Positions 15,808-24,202 are shown, counted from the stretch's first letter. The stretch is DNA of 30,496 nucleotides from Sphingopyxis macrogoltabida (GCF_001307295.1 NZ_CP012704.1:1-30496); one strand, 5' to 3'. Notes: a model not told the origin generated them from the sequence alone. Numbers and translations are program-made.

Positions 15808-18717
15808 ATGAGCCTTGGCGTTTCGAGTGGGGATCTGATCGGCTCCTGGAGCCTGAGTTTTTCGGACATCGCGTTCGTGACCGGCAAAGCGGAGACGGCA
15901 CGACTGGGATTGGCGGTTCAGCTTAGATTTTTCGCCGGGCATGGCTTCTTTGTGCCGGATCATGCGTCGATACCCTCCGACGGTGTCTTGTATCTGGCGG
16001 AGCAACTTGGTCTCGATGCCAAATCCGTGAACCACTATGATTTTTCCGGGCGCACCGCCCGCCGGCATTGCGCGGAGATTTTGCGGCATCTCGGGTTCCG
16101 CCGTATGACGCAGACGGATCGCAGGGCGTTGTCGAGGTGGATTTCCGACGATCTTTGTGCGGGCGGGCAGCCGATCAATGCCATGCTCGAGCATGTTTTC
16201 CTGTGGTGCCGCGACCGCCGTATCTATGGGCCGTCGCGCAAGGAGCTGGAACGCCTCGTCCGTTCGCAACGACACCTCTATCTGGAGGCCCTGTTGGCCC
16301 GAGTCCGCGATCGGCTTGCGCCGGATGCGGTCGCCTTGCTGGAAGCCTCGCTCGCCGATCCCGATGGCCCGACCGGCTTCAACACGATGAAGGGGGATGC
16401 AGGTCAGGCGACGCTCGAAAACATTCTTGGCGTGACCGCCAAACTCGCCTTTATCCAACGGCTTGCTCTTCCCCGAGATTTCCTATCGGTCACGGGCAAG
16501 GCATGGGTCGATCAGATCGTTCGCCGGGTTGCCGGCGAGAAAGCCTCGGAGATGCGCCGGCATGTACCGGCGCGCCAGCTCGGGCTCTATGCCGTTTATC
16601 TGATGGCGCGGGAAGCTCAGCTTACGGATGCGATGGTCGACCTGCTGATCGAGACGGTCCATAAGATCGGATCGCGCTCGAAACGCAAGGTGGTGGGCGA
16701 TATCGCGAAAGACATCGAGCGGGTCTATGGCAAGGAGCGACTCCTGGTCGAGATTGCCAGCGCTTCGATCGACGATCCATCCGGGCGCATCTGCGATGTC
16801 ATTTTCCCAATCGCCGGCAAGGACAAACTGGCGGCGATCATCAAGGAAAGCCAGGCAAAGGGCGCCTTGGATCGGCGGATCTACAAGGTGATGCGGAGGT
16901 CATGGGCCAATCATTATCGCCGTATGCTGCCAAGCCTGCTTTCGGCACTGGAGTTCCGGTCGAACAACGCCGTGTGGCGTCCGGTGCTGGCGGCCCTGGA
17001 CTGGATCAGAAGCAAAGTGGATGATGGATGCCGCTACGTGCCGCCGCACGCAGTGCCGGTCGACGAGGTCATTCCGGCGAGATGGCGCAGTTCCGTCATT
17101 GATGAAGAGGGGCGCGTAAACCGGATCAGTTATGAGCTTTGTGTCCTCGCGCAACTGCGCGATCGCATCCGTTCTAAGGAAATCTGGGTTGTCGGGGCGG
17201 ACCGATACCGCAATCCCGATGACGATCTTCCCAAGGACTTCGATGCGCGGCGAGAAGCATATTACACAGGATTGAACCTGACGGCGGATGCGCGTGCATT
17301 TTCAAGCGCCATCCGGGAAGAGCTTGCTCAGGAACTGTTGCTCCTCAATGCCAATATTCCCCGGAACGACAAGGTTCGGCTGCTGTGGCGCGGCGAGAAC
17401 CGTATATCTCTCACCCCGTTCAAACCCTTGCCCGAACCCAGGGGTCTCGCCTCGATCAAGACCGAGATCGGCCAACGCTGGCCGATGACCGGGCTGCTCG
17501 ACGTACTGAAGGAGGCTGCCCTTGATACGGGACTTCTCGAAGCGTTCGAAACATCGGCCTCGCGTGTTGCACTGCCGAAAACCGCGCTGGATCAACGTCT
17601 CCTGCTATGCCTCTACGGCCTGGGAACGAATGCCGGGCTCAAGCGGATCGCCGGCGCCACCCCCGATGTCAGCTATGAAGAGCTGCTGCATGTCCATCGC
17701 CGCTTCGTTCATGCCGCGGCGCTCAAGGAGGCGTGTGCCAGGGTTGCGAATGCGACCCTGGCAATCCGCAATGCTGCAGTCTGGGGGGACGCCGGCACGG
17801 CCTGTGCGTCAGATTCCACAAAGTTCGGAGCCTGGGATCGCAACCTGATGACGGAATGGCATGCGCGTTATGGTGGACGGGGCGTCATGATCTACTGGCA
17901 TGTCGAACGACGCGCGACATGCGTCTATTCCCAGCTCAAGCGCTGCTCTTCCTCCGAGGTCGCCTCCATGATCGAGGGCGTGCTGCGCCATTGCACCGAC
18001 ATGGAAATCCAGCGACAATATGTTGATAGTCATGGCCAAAGCGCGGTTGGCTTTGCATTTTGCCGGCTTCTCGGATTTGAGCTTGCACCCCGCCTGAAAG
18101 CGATCGCTCGCCAGAAGCTGGCTCTTCCCGATGTCGGCATGCGAACGCGGCTTCCCCACTTGCAGCCGATCCTCTCCAGTCCGATCAACTGGGATGAGAT
18201 CGAGCAGCAATATGACGAGATGGTCAAATATGCAGCCGCGATGCAGACAAAAACCGCCGACCCGGAGGCGATCCTGCGCCGGTTTAGCCGCTCCGAGGTG
18301 ATGCACCCGACCTACAAGGCGTTGAGTGAGCTGGGCCGCGCGGTCAAGACGATCTTCCTGTGCCGGTATCTGCGCGAGGAGTCCTTCCGCCGCGAAATTC
18401 ATGAAGGCCTGAATGTCGTTGAAAACTGGAACAGTGCCAATGGGTTCGTTTTCTTCGGCAAGGGCGGCGAGATCGCCACTAACCGCATCGATGAGCAGCA
18501 GCTCTCGGTCCTGGCGCTACATTTGCTGCAAGCGTCGCTTGTCTATGTGAACACCCGAATGCTTCAGAGCGTGCTGGTGGAACCGAAATGGACGGGCCGG
18601 ATGACGCCGGATGATTATCGCGGCCTCACACCGCTGATTTACAGCCACGTCAATCCTTATGGCCGCTTCGACCTCGATCTGAATAGCCGGATCGATTTTG
18701 GGCGGCTTGCTGCCTGA
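15808..18717 (+). CDS. tnpA: Tn3-family transposase
   Basis: A 969-residue transposase, full length for the family. The DDE catalytic residues can be placed at D669 (CASDSTKFG), D740 (YVDSHGQS) and E872 (LNVVENWN). The downstream block [19 protein letters not shown] and the tail [19 protein letters not shown] are also characteristic. It acts on the two terminal inverted repeats in replicative transposition, forming cointegrates. An AAGGGAG lies before ATG 15808. No internal stop or frameshift is visible, so it should be active. It reads in the same direction as the interrupted ietS and could be partly served by ietA-ietS transcription. Confidence 0.93.
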   Translation: MSLGVSSGDLIGSWSLSFSDIAFVTGKAETARLGLAVQLRFFAGHGFFVPDHASIPSDGVLYLAEQLGLDAKSVNHYDFSGRTARRHCAEILRHLGFRRMTQTDRRALSRWISDDLCAGGQPINAMLEHVFLWCRDRRIYGPSRKELERLVRSQRHLYLEALLARVRDRLAPDAVALLEASLADPDGPTGFNTMKGDAGQATLENILGVTAKLAFIQRLALPRDFLSVTGKAWVDQIVRRVAGEKASEMRRHVPARQLGLYAVYLMAREAQLTDAMVDLLIETVHKIGSRSKRKVVGDIAKDIERVYGKERLLVEIASASIDDPSGRICDVIFPIAGKDKLAAIIKESQAKGALDRRIYKVMRRSWANHYRRMLPSLLSALEFRSNNAVWRPVLAALDWIRSKVDDGCRYVPPHAVPVDEVIPARWRSSVIDEEGRVNRISYELCVLAQLRDRIRSKEIWVVGADRYRNPDDDLPKDFDARREAYYTGLNLTADARAFSSAIREELAQELLLLNANIPRNDKVRLLWRGENRISLTPFKPLPEPRGLASIKTEIGQRWPMTGLLDVLKEAALDTGLLEAFETSASRVALPKTALDQRLLLCLYGLGTNAGLKRIAGATPDVSYEELLHVHRRFVHAAALKEACARVANATLAIRNAAVWGDAGTACASDSTKFGAWDRNLMTEWHARYGGRGVMIYWHVERRATCVYSQLKRCSSSEVASMIEGVLRHCTDMEIQRQYVDSHGQSAVGFAFCRLLGFELAPRLKAIARQKLALPDVGMRTRLPHLQPILSSPINWDEIEQQYDEMVKYAAAMQTKTADPEAILRRFSRSEVMHPTYKALSELGRAVKTIFLCRYLREESFRREIHEGLNVVENWNSANGFVFFGKGGEIATNRIDEQQLSVLALHLLQASLVYVNTRMLQSVLVEPKWTGRMTPDDYRGLTPLIYSHVNPYGRFDLDLNSRIDFGRLAA

Positions 18718-18859
18718 CCGGGGCCTTTCCGCTCGCACCATTTGGGTGCACCCGAACGTGACGATCGGAAGTGACATATACGACATGTCACAAAAGGGTG
18801 GTTCCGTCACCAATGTTACTGTACGAGGGCAAAGCCACCCTAATGTGACGGATTTGCCC
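18718..18859 (+). other. Putative resolution (res) site between tnpA and tnpR
   Basis: The gap holds several dyads expected of resolvase binding sites: GTGACA (18771-18776) facing TGTCAC (18786-18791), and CCGTCAC (18804-18810) facing GTGACGG (18845-18851). Spacing varies as in subsites I-III of res. The region probably also contains the tnpR promoter. Confidence 0.6.
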
Positions 18860-19726
18860 ATGACCCGCGTCGGCTACGCCCGCGTCAGCACCATCGACCA
18901 GGATCTCGACATCCAGGTTGCCCGGTTGAAGGCAGCGGGCTGTGAAATCCTCCGCTCCGAAACAGGCTCGGGCGCATCGCGCACTGGACGCACGGAGCTT
19001 GAGACGATCATGCAGTTCCTGCGCGCCGATGACGAACTCGTCGTCCTGCGTCTCGATCGGCTCGGTCGCTCCACACGCGATGTTCTCAATCTGGTTCATG
19101 AACTCGACCAGAAGGGAGCCTCATTGCGGGTGCTTGAGCCGGAGGTGACGACGGCCGGAAGCATGGGGCGGATGGTGATCACCATTCTGGGCATGGTCGC
19201 GGACATGGAACTGACGTTCATCAAGGACCGGCAGCGCGCCGGGATCGAGGCGGCGCGCGCCGAAGGCGTCTACAAAGGCCGGAAGAAAAACATCGATGAC
19301 GATGAAATCCGACGCCGGATCACCGCCGGCGCGAGCAAGGCCAGCGTCGCGCGCGACCTCAAGATCTCAAGAATGACCGTCTATCGGGCGCTTGACGTCA
19401 TTCCTTCAAGGATCGGGCTGCCGGAAAAGCCGCCTTCTGTCACCATCGCCCTGCATCTGACCATCGAGAACTTCAACAAGCATGGTCGTGGCAGAAAGCC
19501 CGCTCGCGAGCGCATTGAGGCGATGCTGGAGCGGGATTACCAGATGCAAAAGACCGGGAACTGCGATTACACGCTGACCGTCGCCTATGATCAGGGTGCC
19601 GATGGCGTCAGCCTCGATGATGAGATCGCATCTCTCCAGACAGAGATGTTCAACATCGCAGAGAGCTACAGGTGCTCGATCGAGACCGATGTTTACGAGA
19701 TTGGAGGACAAGAGCGAGCCTGGTAG
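18860..19726 (+). CDS. tnpR: Serine resolvase with a C-terminal extension
   Basis: A 288-residue serine recombinase that resolves cointegrates at res. The N-terminal catalytic domain carries the nucleophile S10 in GYARVSTIDQ, with RLDRLGRSTRD and the long E-helix region MVADMELTFIKDRQRAGI. The helix-turn-helix is at about 153-180 (SKASVARDLKISRMTVYRAL). Beyond it lies a further ~100 residues (HLTIENFNKHGRGRK, a CDYTLTVAYD strand, ending GGQERAW) absent from the classical ~185-residue resolvases; its role is unknown. ATG 18860 is chosen because the GYARVS block must be near the N-terminus. Confidence 0.9.
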   Translation: MTRVGYARVSTIDQDLDIQVARLKAAGCEILRSETGSGASRTGRTELETIMQFLRADDELVVLRLDRLGRSTRDVLNLVHELDQKGASLRVLEPEVTTAGSMGRMVITILGMVADMELTFIKDRQRAGIEAARAEGVYKGRKKNIDDDEIRRRITAGASKASVARDLKISRMTVYRALDVIPSRIGLPEKPPSVTIALHLTIENFNKHGRGRKPARERIEAMLERDYQMQKTGNCDYTLTVAYDQGADGVSLDDEIASLQTEMFNIAESYRCSIETDVYEIGGQERAW

Positions 19727-19751
19727 ATCGCCATGTTCAATCTTTGTTCTT

Positions 19752-19789
19752 CAACATGGCCAAAATCGCAGCTTCGGGCCGACTGGGCC
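19752..19789 (-). repeat. Transposon right inverted repeat
   Basis: Read on the minus strand it begins GGCCCAGTCGGCCCGAAGCT like the left end. The last base of the element is 19789. Confidence 0.92.
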
Positions 19790-19794
19790 TATTA
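19790..19794 (+). repeat. Target-site duplication, right copy (TATTA)
   Basis: Matches 15681-15685 exactly and directly follows the right inverted repeat. Confidence 0.9.
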
Positions 19795-20326
19795 TTGGGA
19801 GTTGCCAATCCCGGATTCCTTGAAAAGGACCGGGAAGCTGAAGGGCGCAGGCGCGCTCACCGCCATTCTCAATCCGCACCCGATGGTGACGGATTACGCC
19901 GGCCCAAATTACTTCAGTGTTCGCCTCGCGGCAGCGCTTCAGTATCAGCGCGGCCGCACGCCGAAAGGCGCGGCGAAATTCCACAATCTCCTGGGCTCTC
20001 TCGATACCGAAAAGATCACAGAGCAGGAAGCGCGCACGGTCGATCACAAATGGAGCCCGATCCGGCACCACAAGAATGACTTTCAGAGCGTTAGCTTCGA
20101 GGGAGATACGCTGCGCGTCTATGCCCGCGTCTACGCGCGGGACCTGTACCTCTACGGGTACACTGGCACCGAAGAAATCCCCGAAATGGAAACGGCTTTC
20201 GTTCTGTCGCTCGGCACCAGCGATGAGAACGATGATGTCTACAACGAGCTGCGCGACCAGCTCGGTGCCTTTGTCGAAACGGCGGTTGTCGAGGCCGATA
20301 TCGACGTGGACAATGAAGGATTCTGA
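19790..20326 (+). pseudogene. ietS: Subtilisin-like serine protease IetS, 3' part
   Basis: This segment encodes the C-terminal 178 residues of the protease, starting YYWELPIPDSLKRTGKL in the frame that continues the 5' part. Its content (LTAILNPHPMVTDYAGPNYF, then RHHKNDFQSVSFEGDTLRVY and LVLS-like strands) is a beta-rich C-terminal domain without catalytic residues, of the kind that follows S8 domains in this group. The stretch is open backwards into the transposon end to about 19733, so a short fusion product is possible from a non-ATG start, but no convincing ribosome site is seen. It ends two bases before the DUF2188 gene. Confidence 0.8.
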
Positions 20327-20328
20327 GC

Positions 20329-20577
20329 ATGAGCAAGGACAAAGACAGGACAGTCTATCGGCGGCCCTCGGACAACAAATGGGTCGATAAGCGCAATGGC
20401 GCCGGGCGTGGTTTCGTATTCGACCGGCAAGCCGACGCGATCGCCTCGGGTCGCGAAAAGCTCGTCAACGCCAGGGGCGGCGAGCTGACCGTGAAGGGGC
20501 GGGAAGGGCGCATCCGCAGCAAGGACACGCTCGGCGGCGGCAACGATCCGGTGCCGCCACGCGACCGCGAGCATTGA
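20329..20577 (+). CDS. DUF2188 small protein
   Basis: An 82-residue basic protein with the DUF2188 pattern: YRRPSDNKWVDKRNGAGR, then QADAIASGREKLVNARGGEL and GREGRIRSKDTLG. Its function is unknown. The ATG follows the ietS stop after two bases, with AAGGA about eight bases upstream, so it is probably the third gene of the ietA-ietS operon and is now separated from its promoter by the transposon unless tnpA/tnpR transcription reads through. It ends one base from the convergent end of the integrase gene, with no terminator between them. Confidence 0.75.
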   Translation: MSKDKDRTVYRRPSDNKWVDKRNGAGRGFVFDRQADAIASGREKLVNARGGELTVKGREGRIRSKDTLGGGNDPVPPRDREH

Positions 20578-20578
20578 G

Positions 20579-21538
20579 CTAGATTAGCACCCGCTCAACC
20601 TCGTCGAGGCTGACCTCATCAGAGCGCCGATCATAAAGCTGCGTCGTGCGCGTCGAGGCGTGATTTGCCATCATCGCCGCTTTCTCCAGCGTGCCGCCGT
20701 TCTTCAGATAGGCGGTGATGCCGGTTGCACGGAATGAATGGTTGCCGATCGCCGTGGCAATGCCGGCGGCGGCAGCGCGCCGCCGCACCATGGCGAAAGC
20801 GTTGGCCTGCGGCAGCGCATTGGTGCTCAAGGCCCGCGTCCCACGAGCGATCGTGCGGAACAGCGGCCCTTTTGGATCGCCTCGCAAGGCGCAGCCGTCG
20901 ATATAGGCAATCAGATATTCCTCCAGGTTGTGGTGGCAGGGCATTTCGTGCCGCTTGCCGCCCTTTTCATGCAGCCGCACCCATAGGCGGCGGTTCTGCG
21001 TGAAAACGTCTTCCACCCGCATCTTCTCGGCCGCGCCGATGCGGCCGAAGCTGTAGATCATGAGCCCGATCAAGGCGCGGTCCCTAAGGCCTGCAGGCGT
21101 GGCCACGTCGATGCTGTCGAGCAGCATTCGCGCTTCATCCGGGGCGAGCACCGGCGTCTTGCCGCGCCTGACGCTATGCGACGGCCCGCGCACCGACGCG
21201 GCGGGATTCGATGGGACAATCTGGCCGACCACGAGCCAGTCGAAGAGGTGACGGATGGCTGCCAGGCGCAGCTTGGCCGTGGGCGCACTCCGTGCCGCTG
21301 TCAGCTCCTCGATGTAGCCCGCAACGTGTATTGGCTGCACGGCCGCGATCGACGTGATGCCTCGCGCTTCGCACCATGCCAGGAACTCGGCCGTCGCGCG
21401 GGCATAGGCCCGGCGCGTGTTGGGATTGCGGATGTTGGCCGTGAAGAATTCATAGAAGCGAACCCGCGCGCGCTCGCCCGCAACGGCGACGAGGGCGGGC
21501 AAAGCCGCATCTGGAGCCAAAGGGACGAGCTGGGTCAC
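20579..21538 (-). CDS. Tyrosine recombinase/integrase (XerC/D-like)
   Basis: A 319-residue tyrosine recombinase. The N-terminal SAM-like DNA-binding domain covers about 25-115 (NTRRAYARATAEFLAWCEAR). All catalytic positions are present: R166 (YSFGRIGAAE), K192 (HEKGGKRHE), H267 and R270 (NHSFRATG), H293 (MANHAST) and Y302 (TTQLYDRR). It could resolve plasmid multimers or move a neighbouring segment; no att core was identified. It starts at GTG 21538, overlapping the stop of the upstream beta-helix-like gene as GTGA, so the two are coupled. It is intact and its sequence is high GC like the backbone. Confidence 0.92.
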   Translation of the reverse strand: MTQLVPLAPDAALPALVAVAGERARVRFYEFFTANIRNPNTRRAYARATAEFLAWCEARGITSIAAVQPIHVAGYIEELTAARSAPTAKLRLAAIRHLFDWLVVGQIVPSNPAASVRGPSHSVRRGKTPVLAPDEARMLLDSIDVATPAGLRDRALIGLMIYSFGRIGAAEKMRVEDVFTQNRRLWVRLHEKGGKRHEMPCHHNLEEYLIAYIDGCALRGDPKGPLFRTIARGTRALSTNALPQANAFAMVRRRAAAAGIATAIGNHSFRATGITAYLKNGGTLEKAAMMANHASTRTTQLYDRRSDEVSLDEVERVLI

Positions 21539-21840
21539 CGCCGACCCTTCACGTGAGCAACCGGATCAATGATCGTCACCGCATCGGCAGACCGATCTGC
21601 CACGGCATCGACGGTGCCGAATATCTCGACACGGCCGCCATCGTTGATGACAACGCCATTGACCATTCCGTGGATGATCACGCGCGCTTTAGGCTCGATG
21701 ACGAGGTCGCCGGTGATCATGCCGTGCAGTACCAGCTTCCTTCCGGTACGCACCACAGCTCCCGCGGTGATCATGCCGTGCACGGCTAGGTCTTCGTCAA
21801 TCAACAAAGGGCCTTCGATCTTGTCGTTTACTGCCCGCAT
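21535..21840 (-). CDS. Small bactofilin-like/beta-helix repeat protein
   Basis: A 101-residue protein built of short repeats: HGMITAGAVV, HGMITGDLVI and HGMVNGVVIN, each followed by a polar turn and a V/I-rich strand, then VEIFGTVDAV. This resembles polymer-forming bactofilin-type right-handed beta-helices, but it is shorter than known cytoskeletal bactofilins. ATG 21840 is preferred (GGGGGCG just upstream) to the in-frame ATG 21969, because the segment between them contains an AT-rich palindrome that looks regulatory. The repeats show in the DNA as two 17-bp direct copies at 21712-21728 and 21766-21782. Coupling to the integrase is odd; function unknown. Confidence 0.6.
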   Translation of the reverse strand: MRAVNDKIEGPLLIDEDLAVHGMITAGAVVRTGRKLVLHGMITGDLVIEPKARVIIHGMVNGVVINDGGRVEIFGTVDAVADRSADAVTIIDPVAHVKGRR

Positions 21841-21868
21841 GAACGCCCCCTGATGTATCCGATAAAGG

Positions 21869-21890
21869 ACATTATCATATATGACAACGT
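21869..21890 (-). promoter_or_regulatory. AT-rich palindrome upstream of the beta-helix-like gene
   Basis: TCATATATGA (21875-21884) is a perfect 10-bp palindrome within an imperfect 16-bp one (TTATCATATATGACAA). It sits about 35-45 bases upstream of ATG 21840, where an operator-promoter would be expected. Weak evidence. Confidence 0.35.
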
Positions 21891-21959
21891 GAGCAAATCC
21901 GCTGATAGGGGTTGTGACACCAGCGACTTTCTCCGGGTGTGCCGAAGCAGGAGCAACCT

Positions 21960-22631
21960 TTAACCCCATGCGTCGAATTCATTCACAAATCTTGGAGAGA
22001 AGTCCCGGACCTGAACGTCACGCTCAGAGCCACTTAGTCGGTTTAGACAGCTCTGCACAATTTCGGCGAGGGGCATACTATTGGCCCATGCTCCTATCAC
22101 ATATTCGGGAGAAATCGGCTCGAGCACCTGAGTTTCCGCATCGGAGTAAGTCGTAAGAGCATCGGCAATGCCGGTATCCACGCGATAAGAATATCCGGTG
22201 AACCCGTTTGGATGAGATGACTCCGAGAACATTCTATTGAATGCCCAGGGACCGCCCAGAAAGCCCCGGTGATCGAGCATTTCACGCCGTGCAGCATTGC
22301 GAGCGTAGAAACGGCATTCATGCGTCCAAAGGACGCTGGGGCAGAGAAACAGGACGATCCAGTCAGTTCGACCCGACGCTGCTCGCTTGGCTTCAAACAT
22401 TCTATGGTTGATTGCGGAGATCGAAACAGAGATGGCTTGGTCTTCACCATCTAGGCGATGATCAATGCTGGTGTATGCGGGCATTCCGGCCGTTGATAGG
22501 TGAGCTCGACATAGCAAACCGTGCGCTATGATGTTGGGCAAATTGGGCGCTGGCGTGAAATGGCAAAGGTACTCGATGCCACGATAGGCGACGATCTCTC
22601 GAATTTTATCTCGATAGCCGATCTTTGCCAA
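21960..22631 (-). CDS. DarT-like DNA ADP-ribosyltransferase
   Basis: A 223-residue protein of the DarT (DUF4433) superfamily, enzymes that use NAD+ to ADP-ribosylate bases in single-stranded DNA and block replication. The NAD-binding block is CHFTPAPNLPNIIAHGLL, with H24 and N30 in the expected places. YTSIDHRLDG, ISVSISAINHRMF and WIVLFLCPSVLW follow. The late motif DAETQVLEPISPEYV (from 165) aligns with the family's QAEVQV element, giving E166 as the probable catalytic glutamate. The only suitable start is TTG 22631, two bases after the membrane-protein stop, implying low or coupled expression, common for toxins. No DarG macrodomain antitoxin is encoded nearby. Composition is AT-richer than the backbone. 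Confidence 0.75.
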   Translation of the reverse strand: MAKIGYRDKIREIVAYRGIEYLCHFTPAPNLPNIIAHGLLCRAHLSTAGMPAYTSIDHRLDGEDQAISVSISAINHRMFEAKRAASGRTDWIVLFLCPSVLWTHECRFYARNAARREMLDHRGFLGGPWAFNRMFSESSHPNGFTGYSYRVDTGIADALTTYSDAETQVLEPISPEYVIGAWANSMPLAEIVQSCLNRLSGSERDVQVRDFSPRFVNEFDAWG

Positions 22632-22633
22632 TT

Positions 22634-22918
22634 TCAGCGCTCCGACCGGTTTGCTTTCGCTTTCCTACGATTCCTCCAGATAGTTCTAATAATAGGCAAA
22701 GTGATACCTGCAATTGCATAGTCTATGAACATTGCAGCATTGAAGGCGTAGACCTTATCCCGTTGTGAAAACCATAGAACAAAGATTATTGCAAAAGCAG
22801 CTATGGAGCTCACCCATACCATTGGTCTGTAACTCTCAAAAATTCGCTTCCATACTGCCCATTCCATAATTTTACTAATTAGGTATAGAACAATTAGCCC
22901 TCCCGCTACAGCACCCAT
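22634..22918 (-). CDS. Small membrane protein of the Sel1-DarT cluster
   Basis: A 94-residue protein I do not recognise. It has about three hydrophobic segments: residues 2-18 (AVAGGLIVLYLIS), 33-50 (MVWVSSIAAFAIIFVLW) and 60-80 (MFIDYAIAGITLPIIRTI), and ends in a basic tail (RNRRKAKANRSER), predicting a cytoplasmic positive C-terminus. Its ATG overlaps the Sel1-protein stop as TAATG, with AAAAGGGG upstream, so it is translationally coupled. It might anchor the Sel1 or DarT-like protein to the inner membrane or act as the immunity component; this is inference from position only. Confidence 0.65.
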   Translation of the reverse strand: MGAVAGGLIVLYLISKIMEWAVWKRIFESYRPMVWVSSIAAFAIIFVLWFSQRDKVYAFNAAMFIDYAIAGITLPIIRTIWRNRRKAKANRSER

Positions 22919-24123
22919 TAAATCACCCCTTTAAGTTTTAAAAAGTTAAATACTTCTAGGTTTTTCAGAGACTTCATAGCCTCAGGCAGGCCTTGCTTTG
23001 AAGCCATTCCGTACCAATACTTCGCTTGTTTTATATTATCTATATCGTCTTGATCGAGATATTCAGCGCTGGCATCAATCTTGTCCATATACAGTTTACC
23101 CAGGTTGAACTGAGACCCCGCGTCACCGGACTTGGCCGCCATTTCGGTAAACATCGCTAAGTCATGCTGGACTTTGTCACTTCTCCGTTCCTTCGGAATA
23201 GAAAGCCCGGCTTGGGACAAGAATATCTGGCAGAATACATTTCCAGACAGCGCCCCGGCTCTGATGATTTCGCCGCCACGAGATTGGCCGAGACGTTCTA
23301 TAAGCTTCTTGGCCTCACCAACGCTGTTGGGAGGTCCGTCCTTCGGTTTTTGGCCAAAAATTCCTAACATCTCACCGCCTTCTAGAGGTTCATTATTGAA
23401 GAACGTATCTACGCCGCGCAGCGGCTGCGATCGATCCCCATACGGCGACTTTGCTATGATGTGCCCCACGATAGAGCAACGAGCCATGACGGCGAGTTTA
23501 TCGCTCACTCCCGATCGCCGCATCGCGACGTGCAGTTTATTTAGTCCATCGGTAATCTGATCTGCTGCTGACCCGGGTTTGAGACGGTTCAGGCCCCCGT
23601 CGTAAAATCCCGTGTCGATGCCCGTGCGTTTGACGAAATAATGTACAAAATCGAAATCACTGGTAGCAGCAGCATCCAATTCATAGGCGATGACGTCGAC
23701 TGTTGCGCCATACTTTCGGCAAATCACATCATAAAAACGAGCCGCACAAATCATGATTGAAGGGACCAAGCTGTCCCCAGAGGCCGCTTCTTCAGCGAAC
23801 TTCGCGAGATTGTCTGCTCCAAACCCACCTCGGTCAGCTGCCTCCAGCTGCCAGAGAACATCCTTCGCACGCGGATGCCCTGCTTCAGCTGCTTTATACC
23901 AACAGTCTGCCGCCAGGTCGAAGTCATACGGCGTTACGCTTCCTCCACCCCACAGAAGCGACAGATTGAAGAGTGCCGAGACATGTCCACCTCGCGCAGC
24001 GTTTCCGAAGTGAATACTTGCAGCACTGAAGTTTCCTTCTTGTATAGCTGCAACACCAGCAACATACTCTCCTTCAATTTGCTCTGATGAGCTAGTAAAG
24101 AACGGTTTTTGAAACTCAGCCAT
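22918..24123 (-). CDS. Sel1-like repeat protein
   Basis: A 401-residue protein with Sel1-like (TPR-related) helical repeats near both ends: SAASIHFGNAARGGHVSALF and ADCWYKAAEAGHPRAKDVLW in the N-terminal part, and SQFNLGKLYMD with QAKYWYGMASKQGLPEA near the C-terminus. The middle (about 110-290) is not obviously repetitive and holds the unplaced stretches DFVHYFVKRTG and ARCSIVGHIIAKSPYGD. No signal peptide is seen. ATG 24123 is chosen because GGGAGAAG lies just upstream; an in-frame start at 24159 is less likely. Sel1 repeats mediate protein contacts, and in this cluster it could be a sensor or adaptor for the DarT-like enzyme. GC is clearly lower than the flanking tra genes. Confidence 0.72.
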   Translation of the reverse strand: MAEFQKPFFTSSSEQIEGEYVAGVAAIQEGNFSAASIHFGNAARGGHVSALFNLSLLWGGGSVTPYDFDLAADCWYKAAEAGHPRAKDVLWQLEAADRGGFGADNLAKFAEEAASGDSLVPSIMICAARFYDVICRKYGATVDVIAYELDAAATSDFDFVHYFVKRTGIDTGFYDGGLNRLKPGSAADQITDGLNKLHVAMRRSGVSDKLAVMARCSIVGHIIAKSPYGDRSQPLRGVDTFFNNEPLEGGEMLGIFGQKPKDGPPNSVGEAKKLIERLGQSRGGEIIRAGALSGNVFCQIFLSQAGLSIPKERRSDKVQHDLAMFTEMAAKSGDAGSQFNLGKLYMDKIDASAEYLDQDDIDNIKQAKYWYGMASKQGLPEAMKSLKNLEVFNFLKLKGVI

Positions 24124-24202
24124 ATTCTTCTCCCGCAATGAGAAACGTATGCACAACAAGCCGTTTGGCGTATGCGCTGCGTGTTCTTTAGGGCCACCGT
24201 GC

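Larger units (their letters stand above)
15686..19789 (+). mobile_element. Tn3-family transposon (4104 bp) inserted in ietS
   Basis: The element is bounded by inverted repeats of about 38 bp (15686-15723 and 19752-19789, 36 of 38 positions matching), flanked by a 5-bp TATTA duplication. It encodes a DDE transposase and, in the same direction, a serine resolvase, with a dyad-rich gap between them. No passenger gene is present, so it is a cryptic unit transposon. The termini begin GGCCCAGTCGG rather than the GGGG common in the family. The exact repeat of target sequence and intact ends suggest a fairly recent insertion. Confidence 0.92.

Noticed and set aside
19733..20326. Independent gene starting inside the transposon right end
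   Set aside because: The frame is open by chance through the inverted repeat; the protein from 19790 on is the continuation of the interrupted protease, and no good start signal is seen.
21712..21782. 17-bp direct repeats as recombinase att or core sites
   Set aside because: They fall in the same reading frame and encode the repeated HGMIT motif of the beta-helix-like protein, so protein repetition explains them.
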